Assembly: GCA_030490835.1 (NCBI GenBank)
Contig: CM059971.1
Location: 127,504,564 to 127,568,563 of the forward strand
Reading direction: 5' to 3'
DNA from: Annona cherimola
Lineage: Eukaryota > Streptophyta > Magnoliopsida > Magnoliales > Annonaceae
Length of the DNA stretch: 64,000 nucleotides
Shown here: positions 47,491 through 59,974 of the stretch, one piece after another
Layout: the number at the start of each line of letters is the position of its first letter
Numbering within the stretch: position 1 is the stretch's first letter
Made by a program: the position numbers and the translations under genes
Notes under the pieces: model-generated
Databases searched by the model: none
The model's input: the letters and a program-made list of their open reading frames with translations, nothing else
What the model was told of the DNA's origin: nothing

Positions 47491-47599
47491 TACTAGATAA
47501 CACGTAAGTTTAACAAAAAAAAAGTGGTTCCAAAAAAGCATTACTCAGTGAGAAGCAGGTTTGCGGGAAAATGCTTTCCTGCACTCGGATGAAAATATC

Positions 47600-47815
47600 A
47601 TTTATTTTTTAAATTTTTTTTATAAAAGTCTTAATCTAAATGTATTTAATCTATAACTCAAATTTTACTATTTTTGAAAATGTGTATATATATATTTATT
47701 TTAAAAATAGAGGGATTTTGGTACTTTTTAAATGACAAAATTATCCTTATTTTCAAAAATAAAAAATACATATACATATTTCTTAAAATGGTAAAAAATT
47801 AAATAATAAATATTT
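47600..47815. mobile_element. decayed MITE with the shared core
   Basis: AATCTAAATGTATTTAATCT and TATTTTTGAAAATGTGTATA identify the common interior. The termini are not recognisable. Confidence 0.5.
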
Positions 47816-48732
47816 TTTTATTGGAATATATTTACATACATCTCAACACATGTTACATTGAAGGTTTTTTTTTTTTTTTAGACCTTCTTACAAATCTGGA
47901 GACACTGCTCCACCAAATAATCAGGAAGACACAGCTTACAACAACCAAACGGAAGACCACTGCTCTCATAACCATCCAGACGGGAGAAATTAAATATATT
48001 TAGATTAAGAATTTTATTTTAAAAAAATTAAATAATAAAAAATAGAATTTCCAACCGAATACATTAAAATTTCAATACTAACTGGTTATATTGAAACTAA
48101 CCTCTGGTGTGGTGAGGCATGCTGTGAGATGGATAAAAGTGGTGGTTGTTCTGCGACCGTCTGCGCGCACAAGCATGCAACCCGTGGTCTACCGCTTTTG
48201 TTTTGAGCTGCTGACCCACACATCATTACCCATGACTTTATGCTACTTTTGTGATGGTGTGGATCGTCTTACCGACATGATTATAAGGCGATGTCCAATC
48301 ACCATGTACGCAAGTTACATTGAGTGACTATCCGCATGACGCCTTTTGTGCATCAAATGAGTCACCACAGTTTTATAAAATGTGGCCGTCCTATCACGTT
48401 GTGCTGATTCCTTCAAGTCTAGCTCGGGGTCATTGTCATCTGACTCAGCTAACTTCCCAGCTCACGTAACACCATTCGCAATCAGCCATCGCAAGGTTGA
48501 GCCATCTCCTTTAAAATTTTCTCTTTTTTCCCTCTAATTTAAGGGTATCTCCTTTTCACGTGGTATTTTTCTTTTTCTTTTTTTTTTTAAAAAAAAAAGC
48601 TGTTTACCACCTGTCCGCAAGGTTACACCACAGGAAAATCCCTTTTTCGCAATCTTCGTTATCAGCAAAATGGTCTTTATTAGCAAATGAAAATTTTATT
48701 TACATATGATGTTTCTTTTATAAATAAAGAAA
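47816..48732. other. intergenic, nothing recognised
   Basis: The stretch 48090-48500 has mixed composition without a recognisable frame. Confidence 0.4.
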
Positions 48733-48980
48733 ACTTTACGCTTAGTTGTTAAAATTTTTTAATGATAATCTTTTTGTATAAAAAATTTTGAAATGAAAGA
48801 AGCGATGTAATATGATTGAAATAATGAGGATGAGTAAAATGGATAAAGTTAAAATAAATTAAGTAATTGTAAAAAATGATTAAAAAGTACATAATTGTAT
48901 AAGAAAATATGAAAATTAGAGAATATAGTAATTATAGAAAGTAAAAAAATTTAAATCCAAAAGTTTTCCTAACAGACTCT
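48733..48980 (+). mobile_element. family T Tourist-like MITE, decayed
   Basis: GATGTAATATGATTGAAATAAT and GATAAAGTTAAAATAAATTA are family T interior words. The termini are altered. Confidence 0.5.
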
Positions 48981-49150
48981 TATAGTGATACTCTCATAAG
49001 GAAAGAAAAATTTTAGTGCTTGTAATAATAATTTTTTAATTAAACTAAAATTTGAGTATTTAAGTTGAAAAACTATCGACTACTTCCAACTAAATTTGCT
49101 CTTAATTATACCATCAAAAATTTTCTTAATTCTCTATTAAAAAACATTTA

Positions 49151-49421
49151 GGGTGTGTTTGGAAAGTGATAAATTTTTTGAATGAAAAATTTTGATGTAA
49201 AAGTTTTGAATTAGTAGATAATGATAGAATATGATAGCAATGATGAAGAGTAAAAAGAATAAGGTTGGAATAGAGAAATTAATTGTATAGATAGTTATGT
49301 AGAAAAAATTAAAAAGTATAATAGTTAAATACGAAGATGCGAAAAATAATTAAAAAATAAAATAGTTATGAATAATGAAAAATTTTAGTTTGAAAAGCTT
49401 TTGTTGTAAATAAACAAGCCC
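49151..49421 (+). mobile_element. family T Tourist-like MITE with TTA target duplication
   Basis: It starts GGGTGTGTTTGGAAAGTG and ends AAATAAACAAGCCC. TTA flanks both sides (49148-49150 and 49422-49424). Confidence 0.78.
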
Positions 49422-49424
49422 TTA

Positions 49425-50091
49425 AAGAATTACCACATAACATATGCCACCAACTATTAAAAAACAAAATTTTCTCTAGCAACCAAAATTTACCTTTTTT
49501 CAGTAAAATTCTGGTTGTCAACAAATTAAAAAAGATCCATGGCCACCCTTTAGGATGGAGGAATCACATGATTCTTGGTGTAGCTTGGGAAATTGAGTTC
49601 GGCCCATGGGGAAAAAGATAAAATTTTCGCTCAGCAAGTTGTGAAGTTAGTCAATGCACCATCACGTGTATGGTGCAGTTTATCCATTTTCACTACTGCA
49701 AATGGCCCCCAGAAGTTAGGCATTTTTTCTATTGTTGACTCTGTTCATGCCAACAGAATGAATTTGATTTTCAATATTAATTTATTTATTTTGTGTTAGA
49801 TATATTGTATTTCAAACATATCATGAGGAAATGCTGATAGGCGAGATCTGTAACGCGTCATTGTCCACTCATTAAACACCTTCTTTAATCATAATATACA
49901 TAATAAAATTATTGGCTTCGTGAAACACATTGGAGAACTTAAAAAAAAAAAGAAGCAAAAAGATGCATTCCTGCCTGCCTGCCTGCCTGACAACATATAT
50001 CTGCATTAGGAAAAAAATTTTAACTGAAGAAACTGAATGCTGCAGGTTTGCCTTCTCCCTCCGCACATCGGTTGATCATCTTTCCCTGGCA
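49425..50091 (+). other. TPP 5' flank and leader, with CCTG microsatellite
   Basis: This is the presumed promoter and 5'UTR. It carries four CCTG units at 49973-49988 and a CTGCAG acceptor-like site at about 50044, which may end a leader intron. The open frame extending upstream to 49930 runs through this simple repeat, so I do not use it as coding. Confidence 0.45.
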
Positions 50092-53000
50092 ATGGGATTC
50101 CAGCGAATGAGGGGAATTCAGCACAAGATGGAACCCTTATCGAAAGCTGGTGGTGACAGGAGCGATGGTTGGCTTGGCCTCCCAATGGCTGAGGATCCCA
50201 CTAACCTTCATCTAACCAGAGAATCAGGCCTTGAGCCTGTTGTACACGACAACGCGGATGCTGCCTACGCTTCGTGGACTGTAAGTAGCCCCCCCCCCCA
50301 AAAAAAAAAAAAAAAAAAAAGCACACACACACACAGAGGAGCGCGCGCACATACAGCGGAAGAGAGATTTGAATTTCTATTTTAGCCCGTTTGAGGCTTT
50401 TGATGCTGCTAATTGATTGACAACGATGCATGCAGATGAAACACCCTTCGGCTTTGACAATGTTCGACCGCATGATGAGCGCAGCCAAGGGAAAGAGGGT
50501 AGTCGTGTTTTTAGATTACGATGGTACCCTCTCTCCAATCGTTGCTGATCCTGATCAAGCTATCATGTCCGATGCGGTAATTACAAGCTACCTGTACACT
50601 CTTGCTCGCTAAGAGTGCGTGAGTTGGTTCGTTCGTTCTCGGAAGAGATATATTAGCGGGATGCATAATATGTAGTAATGATCAACTCCCAAATCCTGAT
50701 CATCAGCTATCCCTTGCGCCACGCTACACCATTCTTCTCTTTTCGTCCTTTTGCCACTGTTGACCTAGACTGGAATAATATGCGAAATTTGCAATGCAGA
50801 TGCGGTCAGCCTTACGCGAGGTCGCCCGGAGTTTCCCTACGGCCATTATCAGCGGCAGACGGCGGGACAAGGTAAGCACAATGTCTACAAATCCAAACCC
50901 TCGGCTGCTGCTGCTGCTGCTGCTAATTATCAGCGGAAGTCGCCGGAATCGTCCTCTGAAGTTGACTTTCGTTTGGTTTCTGCGCAGGTATACGAGTTTG
51001 TACAGTTGGCCGACGTGTACTATGCGGGAAGCCACGGGATGGATATCATGGCCCCACGCCAACCGCTGAAGAATGGGGATTACAAGCACCATGCTACATT
51101 AGGAGTAGATAGACAGGTTTGCCTGGGGAACACCCCGCCACTCCCTCCCTCTCTACAATGTGATCTGGACTGTCCGTCCGGTGCTGCTCTAACGTACCAG
51201 ATCCGCGGCCGTCAAAAATGCTGTCCAAATCAGCCGCTTGCAATGTCATTTTTGGCTGGATCCTTCATTCGATACTTTGTCACCCTAAGAATGCATTTTC
51301 TCCTTTTTAGTCTCGCTTCTCGATCTTTTCATTTCTCCTTCGTCTAAAACTCTCCGTTGCTTTCTTTTGATGAAAAAAAACTTTGTCATCCAAAAATAAA
51401 TAAATAAAAACTCTTCGTTGCTTTCAATCATAATGAAACAAACTTAATTGTTTCATGAAAATTGTAATCTTTTATGTGATTGGAGGCTGAGGTGTGCCAT
51501 AAAATACAATTATGCTCTGATAAATATATCTTCACTCCAATTATTTAGTTATAAAGGGTCTTTGATTGATAAGTAATTATGTATTCTAGTTAAATAAATA
51601 ATATTAAATAACTTAAATGTATTGAAATTTATTTATTCTTTGCATAAAGGTGAAAATTAAACCATTAAATGTGTTAGATTTTATTATTATTTTTTTATAT
51701 CGAGTGTTGGAGTTTGTTTAATCTTTGTATAAAGGTAAAAATCCTTGTTGAGCTAACCCTATTTATTTTATTACTCAAAACCATTCGAGTTATCTAGTTA
51801 CAAAGAGTCTTTTCATTAATTTATTATCACACATTCTAGTTAAATAAATAATGCTAGATAACTTAAATATGTTCAATTTTATTCAATCTTAGTATAAAGG
51901 TGAAAATCAAAAGGTCATTGACACTATTTATTTTATTACTCAATACCATTCCACTTTTAGCCCACATCATCCTTTACTATTTCCTTTGAACATTCTTAAC
52001 ATACATACATATATACATATATCCAATTAAATACACATATATATATATATTTTTTTTTTTTTCTTTCGAACATTCCGTGAGAGAAGGCTTTTTACTGACT
52101 TCAAATGGCAGTGGTTTGCTTCCGGTATATTGCGGCCTAGTGAATGATTAGCAGACTTCTCTGATTTCTGATTGATACCATGGCAAAGGAATTCTTGATA
52201 TGTGCTTCTTGAATTGTAACAATTGCGAAACCACCTTGACAAAGTTACCTTGGTGACTGTAGGGTAGAGGAGAAGTTCCATTCCAACCAGCCCGCGCGTT
52301 CTTGCCTAAGATCAAGGAGGTAAGAGAGAGAAGTATCCTCACCCCCTCTACCCACCTTAATTAATTAGCTTAGAAAAATTTTCATAGGCTTCGACCGTAT
52401 CATGGATTTCAACAGTTTCTTTTGTTCTTTTTTTTTTTTTCCCTTCGTTTGGGCCTTGCCTTAGTTGTACAGACTGTTGAAGGAAAGAACCATGCACATA
52501 AGTGGCGTCGTGGTCGAAGATAACAAGTTTTGTCTGTCAGTCCATTTCCGGCAAGTCGACCAAAAGGTGCTCTTCTTCTTCTCCTCAATCTCAAGTGGTT
52601 CGTTTCTGCTAAATTGGGTTGTACGTGGTGTTTTCTTCATTGGAGATTAACATTTGGATGCGTGCAGTATTGGAGCTCGCTTGAAGATGAAGTGAAGACG
52701 GTGCTAGAGGGATACCCGGACTTCTGCCTGAATTGGGGCCGGAAGGTATGCTAACTCTCACATCTTCCACTACCATGGTAGCAAAAAGTAGAATGAAAGG
52801 TAAACGAGCGGGAAAGAGAAATCGTTAAGAATTGGGATATGTTAGGAGAAGAATGTTTATGTTTATGTCCAAAGGCGACCAATCGAAGGGATTTGATTCC
52901 TCGAAATTTCTAGGGAGTGCTTTGCTTAATAACTGACTAATTTATAAAGTTCAATCAACTCGCTGCGTTTAAATTTTTTTTTTTTGGCAAAGAATATTAT

Positions 53001-54381
53001 TATTAAATCAATAAAACTTTGGTAGACCGTAAAGTAAATCAATTAAATTGAAATTTCAAGGGTTATATTTTTGAAGTGCTTTAGCTTGCCGGCTTGCCAA
53101 AAAGTTTACTAGTGTAGTGGCCGTATTTTGGGTATCTAAAATTTTTTACTTTTCATAATTAATTTATTTTCTAATCACTTTTCACATCTTTTTATATAAT
53201 TATTCTACTTTTTAATTATTTTTACATATTTTTCATACAATTCTTCTTTATATTTTAACGTTATCTAAATCATATCATATGACTTCTTCCATTTTGAAAA
53301 TTTTTTTTATCAAAATTTTTTATCACATATTAAACACACCCATTAGCTAAAAGAATTTTCCACTGTAAATTAGGAAGTTCTTTTTTAATTCATGTATATA
53401 AATGCATCAAGTTATCTGATATTACAAATTAATATATGCATAATTCTCATAATACAGAAAATTTAAATAATTCCCTCACCCATGGAAGAAAGACAAGGGT
53501 CGAACACTCGACTAAAGTGCGTTACGCCCACATGCTTGACCACAGTGCCAACTACCGTGAAGCAAGCTGAAAAAGGAGAGCTCATAATATTTCCAATTTT
53601 CCATATTACCATCGTTAATTAATTGCAAAAACCGTTTCCCCTATAATTAATTAATTTTACTAGAAAAAAGTTAATTAATTGCCGTCAATGCTACTCGTAT
53701 CATCATCTTGGAAATTGATTAATAAATATTGATCCGCGGTGATAGTGTTTGAAAACTAATGCATTGTTCGGGTGACGATATGGAACTGAATGGACAGGTA
53801 ATGGAGATCCGGCCGTCAATAAAGTGGGATAAAGGGAATGCACTAGAATATTTGCTGGACACGCTAGGATTTGGAAGTTCCAACGACGTGGTTCCTGTGT
53901 ACATAGGTGATGACCTCACTGACGAAGATGCTTTCAAGGTACATGATTTATCAATGCCTCCTGTTTTTGCAACTTGCAATTGTAGCCGTGGAGGGCTCCA
54001 AAGCGGTACTGATCTCCTGAATTGATGCCAGGTTCCAAAAGCCCCAGGACCCTGGGCTCCGGATTTCAGTTTTCTTGTCTTTGCCTGCCTTTGGTTTGGC
54101 AGTGTGGCTAGCTTGCATTTCGCTTTCATCAGTCTTTAAAGCTGGGCAAAAGAAGGATAAGACATTAAATTGCTGATGGATGCTTAATCACATAACTTTT
54201 ATACCTTAAACAGGTTTTGCAGAGTAGAGGGCAAGGATACCCTATTATCGTATCCTCGATCCCGAAAGACACCGTGGCTTCCTACTCACTGCGGGAACCC
54301 GCCGAGGTCAAGCTGTTCCTTCTGCAACTTGCAAGATGGAAGAGAAGTTCCTCTGGTGGCAGGCTCACCCTAACTAATTAG
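50092..54381 (+). CDS. TPP: trehalose-6-phosphate phosphatase
   Basis: Nine exons join in phase, all with phase-0 GT/AG junctions: 50092-50280, 50436-50576, 50800-50871, 50988-51116, 52263-52319, 52465-52566, 52668-52745, 53798-53938 and 54214-54381. The product has 358 residues, the usual length for plant TPPs. It is a HAD-superfamily phosphatase that hydrolyses trehalose 6-phosphate to trehalose and phosphate and so controls T6P sugar signalling. Exon 2 holds the nucleophile motif [12 protein letters not shown], exon 3 [14 protein letters not shown], exon 4 [10 protein letters not shown], exon 6 [13 protein letters not shown] and exon 8 [10 protein letters not shown], so all catalytic motifs are intact. 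The ATG at 50092 is chosen because the upstream frame runs through a CCTG microsatellite; an ATG at 50107 or an upstream start remains possible. The N-terminus is short, with no obvious transit peptide. Which TPP paralogue it is cannot be decided by eye. Confidence 0.95.
50880..50960 (+). repeat. CTG microsatellite and copy of the exon 3 end, in TPP intron 3
   Basis: About six CTG units (50906-50923) are followed by ATTATCAGCGGAAGTCGCCG. That repeats the last part of exon 3 (ATTATCAGCGGCAGACGGCG at 50845-50864). It looks like a small local duplication. Confidence 0.6.
51535..51955 (+). repeat. tandem duplication in TPP intron 4, period about 250 bp
   Basis: ATTCTAGTTAAATAAATAAT begins at 51583 and again at 51833. 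Similar flanking blocks (TTAGTTATAAAGGGTCTTT and CTAGTTACAAAGAGTCTTT; TATAAAGGTGAAAAT) also repeat. The copies have diverged clearly. Confidence 0.7.
53128..53341 (-). mobile_element. family T MITE in TPP intron 7, minus orientation
   Basis: ATCACTTTTCACATCTTTTT and ATCATATCATATGACTTCTT are reverse-complement family T words, and the right end reads ATTAAACACACCC. Confidence 0.6.
53460..53575 (-). repeat. SINE-like sequence in TPP intron 7
   Basis: On the minus strand, TAGTTGGCACTGTGGTC (A box-like, 53538-53554) is followed about 30 bp later by GTGTTCGACCC (B box-like, 53497-53507). This is the tRNA-type pol III promoter of plant SINEs. No poly(A)/T end or target duplication is clear. Confidence 0.5.
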
Positions 54382-54970
54382 GCTATTTCCACCTGTGCAT
54401 AGAGGTAGCAGATATATACTCTATAAATATATATCCATAGTAGGTTGCATAGATGAATTAGGAGTTTATCTGATACTCTTGTTTTGTGCGCTTTTCCATA
54501 TGAAACTCTTGTGAAATGTTAAAAATATACCAGCCCACTAAGTGGTTATACAACCCCGGTCGATGAATCACTCAACTTCGTTTTAATGGTCGTTGAGTAC
54601 GATTCTAAGTTACTGACCGAATTAAGTTTCATATGCACAAAAGTTCATGAATATCAACTTCTACTGTCCAGAGTTTTCCTACAAGTCATAGGACATGCAT
54701 AGTTAGTTATAAGGGGTCTGATACAGAGGGCAAGCCATTCGAGTTTTTTTTTTTTAAGGGCTTAGCTCTCTCTGTCTCTTAAGTAGCTTTTGTTAGTTTC
54801 TTTCTTATCAATTATATACTTGTATTAGTTGTCAGCTTAGTACTGTCATGATTGAGAAAGTTTTGCCTGTAACTAAGCTCTAATCATGAACGAGGGGATT
54901 GATATCAGGAACTCGAATTTATTGAAAATACAACTTGCTGTTTCTCATGAATTATGACGTGTGGCTTTGT
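54382..54970. other. TPP 3' flank, no gene
   Basis: This stretch contains the 3'UTR and AT-rich spacer. No coding similarity is seen. Confidence 0.45.
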
Positions 54971-55051
54971 TTGCTATTAGCCGAACTACTTTCACTAGAA
55001 TAAATTTCTGTCTGCTATTAGCTGAACTACTTTCACTAGAATAAATTTCCT
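54971..55051. repeat. 41-bp tandem duplication
   Basis: TGCTATTAGCCGAACTACTT and TGCTATTAGCTGAACTACTT, each followed by TCACTAGAATAAATTTC, lie 41 bp apart (CACTAG at 54993 and 55034). Confidence 0.8.
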
Positions 55052-55304
55052 TTTTTATAGCCAATTTCTTAGCCGCACAAAATTTGATTATCTAGCTGCA
55101 AGTACTGAGTTGTTTTTGAGTTGTAGCAACTGATTAAATGTAGCCATTTTTACACCAATTGCAACTAACAGTAATGTTTAATATGGATTAATAAAACTTC
55201 TATTGCAAGTAATAGAGAACTTAACTGCATTTGATAGCAAATGCAGCCAAATGAAACCTGACAACAAAAATGTAAACTACATGTAATAGAGTTGTGTTGT
55301 AGTG
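55034..55304. mobile_element. possible CACTA-type MITE
   Basis: It starts CACTAGAATAAATTTCC and ends TTGTGTTGTAGTG, the inverse of CACTACAACACAA. Internal TTGCAACTAA and TGCAGTTA-like words recall CACTA subterminal repeats. Terminal agreement is limited to CACTA, and no 3-bp target duplication is seen. Confidence 0.35.
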
Positions 55305-55407
55305 CGTTGGCCCGGCCCGCGTGCGTAATTAGCTGGAATTCTTGCCGCATAACAGGGCCAGCCGGGTGACGGACGGCCTAGGGATTTTGTCGGAGTCCTC
55401 AAATCAA

Positions 55408-55690
55408 GCATGATGCTCCATATTTTAGAAATGGGCTAATCGACTGGTGCAAATGCATGGCCCATTTTCCTCTGCTGCTTTCCAATCACGTACGAATTTA
55501 TAGCATTCCTCTACACATGGTGTGTTTTTTTTTTTGTTCCTAATTTGAGACCAAGACGTGGGTTGATCATGATACAAATGCTTCATATTTTAGAAATGGG
55601 CTAAATCCGACTGGTGCGAGTGCATGGGCCACTTTTCTCCAATCATGCACGCATCCATCGCATTCCTCTACACATGGGTTGATCATGATA
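55408..55690. repeat. imperfect tandem duplication, offset about 165 bp
   Basis: CATATTTTAGAAATGGGCTAA followed by ACTGGTGC and GCATGGCCCA starts at 55419 and again at 55584, and GCATTCCTCTACACATGG appears in both. The GGTTGATCATGATAC word also occurs twice, at about 55561 and 55678. Confidence 0.75.
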
Positions 55691-57210
55691 CAGTCATGAT
55701 GTTTTGAGACACTTGAGCGACTCTTCTGCCTTTTTATTTCACGCCATCGAGGCACAGTATTAACCGACCATGTGACTGGAAGATTACATTTTCGCACAAT
55801 TTAAAAGTATATGGGCATCTCTGTCGCATGCATTTTCACATGCGATCTTCCTGTGGTGGCCGCTTGCTAATTGCTATATCCGTTCTTTGGTTTATCCTGT
55901 TACCTTTTTTTTTTTTTTTTTTCCAAATGCTTGCTGACCTAAACCAAAACAGGAAAGGAAAGATATATTCGAGTTCTACATTTTTTTGGCTGCCTTGCTT
56001 ATATGCATATATCATTTGGCCGACTTCGCAAGCAATCTCGCTTGCTTAATTAGATGAGAAGCTTGAAGGGATTGTGGTCAGGGTCTTATATTAATTTGAG
56101 TCAAAGTGTTATTTTGGTAGCTACAAAAAAAAAAAAAAGTTATATTTAAAGAAATGTCACCTCTTGAAAGTAACTGAATATTTATAATTAAATATCAACT
56201 ATAACCAGAATACATTTAATGCAGCTGGATATAATTAGATGTGACCAAAAAATTAATTATATAAAACGAAATTTTAATTAAGATATCTTTTGAAAGATGA
56301 AGGTACGATTCGAATTGAAATTATTGCATCATTATTGTTATTGTTATCATGGCCCTTAAATAAAGAATCACTGAGGAAATTATTTTCCAACTTTGTGGGT
56401 TCCCAGTACATGAGGTCACTAGATCCTGTATAAATGTTCCGTCTATCACGGTCGCGAAGTTGCCCATGGAGACATGAAATAAACAGTCAACGGCTGCGGC
56501 TATTTTACTTTTTGGCGCTAATTAAGGCACGAAATATCACAACTTGCATGATAGAAGTCCATGTGAATGAAAGGCACCAAACGTATGTAATATCAGTTGG
56601 CCGCCGGCTACTTTTTTTTTTTTACATTTATATTATAATTATTTCGACATGTATTATAATAAAATCTTGTGATATTTTTACAATTTTTTTATAATATTCT
56701 AACAAACATCTAACATCATAAACAATATCTCTATTTTTTTTCTTAATGGGTGAACATTCCCTCGAAAAAGCAAGGAGATATTTCAGTTGCCACCACTATA
56801 AACAAAAAAAAAAATGGCAGATGCCATGTGTGGCATGTTAGAATTGGAGATTCCAGCGCAGTAGCTTTGTTAGCATTTTGGGTTAGAATCCGAAAATGAT
56901 ATGTGGGTTGAGTCGCTGGCAGGGCAAGCATATATTTCGATATTGTTGATTGAAACGGAGGAAGGGACGCGGTCCACACGGTTTTGTTAGGAAGCTATCA
57001 CAATTCAAGAATAAAAATCTGTGTTAGGCATTTGCTTGATGCTGATGTCGATGTCTATATATGAGTCCATAGACTCTATCCACAGATCTCAGTGGAAGAT
57101 GGAATCGACTTGTGGCCGCTCCATGGCCCATGCAGGTCCTTGATTTTGGGGACTCCCATAAATGGTTTTATAATTGCCTGTCTCCTAAAATCTGTGATTC
57201 ACACTAATAT
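55691..57210. other. intergenic, nothing recognised
   Basis: AT-rich DNA with T-runs at 55903-55922 and 56612-56623. No gene is recognised. Confidence 0.4.
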
Positions 57211-57214
57211 ATTT

Positions 57215-57720
57215 TTAAGAGACTTCCATGTAACTTCTTTCATTTTTTACATGCTGATATTTAATATAAAATTCATTCTATTCATTATATTTAAGATTAT
57301 TTTTTAAGTTAGGAAACTAAATTTTATCCAAATCAAATATGTTTATGACTCATCTTTTCTAAAAAATAGGTACATTTATATGTAAACTAGAGAAAATAAT
57401 TAGATTTAGATTCATTCTCATATATTTTAGAATGTAATAATATATTATAGAATCATTTATCCAAGTGGTAATAATATTTAGATAGTTTAGATATTGAAAA
57501 TACTATTTAAAAATTAATATTAAATATTAAATTATTTTATTGCATTAATTTTATGCATTTATAGATGAGACTCATATACGATGATACTAAATAAATAAAA
57601 AGATTTTCTTGATAATATAAATAATACTAAATACAATTGATGAAATAGATTTTTATCAACCTTCAAAATAGTAAAAATAGAAGAATGTTGCATGGAAAAA
57701 AGGTTTTATAGAAGCATTCC
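57215..57720. mobile_element. MITE family C, fourth copy
   Basis: The left arm (AATATAAAATTCATTCTATT), the middle (TATTATAGAATCATTTATCC) and the right part (ACTAAATACAATTGATGAAA) match family C. A partial second left arm follows at 57735-57835. Confidence 0.6.
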
Positions 57721-57734
57721 TGTACTTTGGGCTC

Positions 57735-58254
57735 CGCGGGTCAAATAGAAGCAATTCCATGTAGTTTCCTCTATTTTTTAGATTTTAATAATTAATGCAA
57801 AATTTAATTCATTCATTATATTTAATATTGTATGAATAGTTATATAGAAATAATTGAACAAATAGGGTAGTTGTATATGAAGATATGAAAAAATAATTTA
57901 AAAAAAGATAATTATAAAAGATAAAATTAGATGCAATAGTCTATATTCGACTACAAATAACAGTAGAATTTTTAACAATAAAAAGTAAATAAATGACTAT
58001 TTTGATATTAGACTCACCAAAACTCATTGAAAAAAGTTTATTTTTGGTAACCCTTACTACTACTTTAGAAAAATCTTCATTAGCAGAAAAAATTTATATA
58101 TATAAGTAAATATTCTCATGTTTATATGGATGCTTTTGTAAGAAAAAGTTTTTTCTGACAGTGATTCTCTTGTAAGCTGGAAAAAAATTTCCTTACACAT
58201 AATATTGATTTTAAACTGAAATAAAATTTGGTAGCCAAAATATAAAACAATAAA
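57735..58254. other. partial family C and family T remnants
   Basis: Bases 57775-57835 repeat the family C left arm. Bases 57838-57930 match the family T middle (ATAGAAATAATTGAACAAAT). No gene is seen. Confidence 0.4.
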
Positions 58255-58540
58255 ATACTAGTAGCAACTTTCTTCTCAAATTGTTGTTAAATAACATATA
58301 TTACTCTATTATATAATAATTTTATTCATATTTTTTATGCATGTATTTTACTTTTTAATCATTACTACACAACTAACCATGCAATTAATATAATAAAAAA
58401 ACTATGCAACTAATTTATTTATTTTTACTTGACTCTCCATCCTCACTCTTATCGTATGGCATTATTTTTCTTATTTTAAAATTTTTACGATAAAAATTTT
58501 TCTTCAAAGCATTTTATCACTCTCCAAATGCACCCTAGAT
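58255..58540 (-). mobile_element. family T Tourist-like MITE, minus orientation
   Basis: CTTGACTCTCCATCCTCACTC and ATTTTATCACTCTCCAAATG are reverse-complement family words. The right end reads CCAAATGCACCC followed by TAG. Confidence 0.6.
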
Positions 58541-58544
58541 TGCA

Positions 58545-59689
58545 AAATTTTTATGGTTGATGAAATCGAACTTATAAAAAAATATTGTTTATTTTGGCAA
58601 AGTACTTTTGCGTAATTAATTTTGATCCTTAAGAAGCTCTTGAAATATTGTTGTTAGCTAGGCTTGTCGCGGGGAGCTATCACAAGATTCCTTTGGCTGA
58701 TACAAATGGCTTGCATGGACGCACGTCTGGTAGATTCATCGCCCACATGAGCACCACCACCGCGTATTCACGCATGCACTGCTGAACTGGGAAATCGACG
58801 ATCATGACCGAAACTTTCACCCGTACGAAACTGGTGGACGGATAGATGTCTAGATGGTGATCACGTATATGTGGGCCTCATTGAAGTCCACTAGATGGAC
58901 GCTCACGATTCGCCTTATCTCTCCCCTTGCTTTCAGATGGACGATAGAGATTGGCTGTGTAAAGTCTACCGCCGCTGCATTTTACGGAAATTTTGCTTTT
59001 GAAGAAAGAATTTAAAAAAAAAAAAAAAAAAAAAAAACAGTAATTCCTTTTGCCATTTAAATGAAAAGGAATAACTTTCGAGGACGGACCATTGATACTT
59101 TTCCATGCTTTGCAGGAAACAGTCCAAAAGCTGCACGTGGCGTGCCAAAATCTGCTACAACGATCCTCGCCTGCAGGTGCAGCTGGTGACGTACACCAGC
59201 TTCGGGTTATATGTATAATATAGAAACTCTTCCTGCACTTCAGGTTACAGTTGATATCAGGGGATGATGCTGAGGATAGAATGGTATCTTTCGTTTCAAA
59301 TAATAATAATAATAAATGAACATATATTTATATGATGATACATAAAATATTTATGAATGCCGTACAAAGATAGTCCAACGGACATTTTGGCCTTCCTTTT
59401 TCGGATGGGAATGAGAGATGCACATGAGTTGTTCCAGACGAGAGGTGAGGTGGGCTGCATGATCCATCCTCCGCAAGACGAAACATAAAAGAGTAGGACA
59501 CCTGGTCTTTTGTAATACGTTATTCACTTTTGTGCCACGCGTGACATAACCGGTCACGGGAGGAATCATCCTTACCGACTAAGCAAAAGGTTTTGTGAAA
59601 GTCACCATCCATGGTAAAGAATTTTTAAATTTAGGCCATATTTTGTCCACTGCACTCTTATATGAGGCTTTCATGCTTAGTACCATTCT
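58545..59689. other. intergenic, nothing recognised
   Basis: The stretch 58650-59230 has mixed composition without recognisable coding. An A-run lies at 59012-59037. Confidence 0.4.
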
Positions 59690-59699
59690 CGATTATAAT

Positions 59700-59960
59700 C
59701 AATCGTTTTTTATTTTTTTAAAGTTTTTTTTTTTTGTAAGACCGTTCATTTGAGTATATTTAGTTCATAAATTAAGTTTTACTTTCTCTAGAGACATATT
59801 TTTAATTTTTAAAATAGATATATTTTAATTATTTTCTATATATCACCTCTCAAACAAAATGATAAAAGTTAATACATTGGTTAAATGCACCTACGTTAAC
59901 GATTTTATAAAAAATTAAAATTTCAAAAATTAGTTTTGCACATGGTTGTAATACAACCAA
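59700..59960. mobile_element. decayed MITE with the shared core
   Basis: TGAGTATATTTAGTTCATAA and the inverse near 59860-59890 (TACATTGGTTAAATGCACC) mark the core. The ends are not clear. Confidence 0.45.
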
Positions 59961-59974
59961 CGGCATTGAATCGG

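Noticed and set aside
49930..50091. Upstream extension of the TPP reading frame
   Set aside because: It runs through A-runs and a CCTG microsatellite and is not similar to TPP N-termini.
52027..52342. Minus-strand open frames over TPP exon 5
   Set aside because: The plus strand holds a phase-matched exon with the [13 protein letters not shown] family sequence and good splice sites. The minus frames are shadows.
53719..54129. Minus-strand 136-codon open frame over TPP exon 8
   Set aside because: It is a shadow of the conserved exon with the [10 protein letters not shown] motif.
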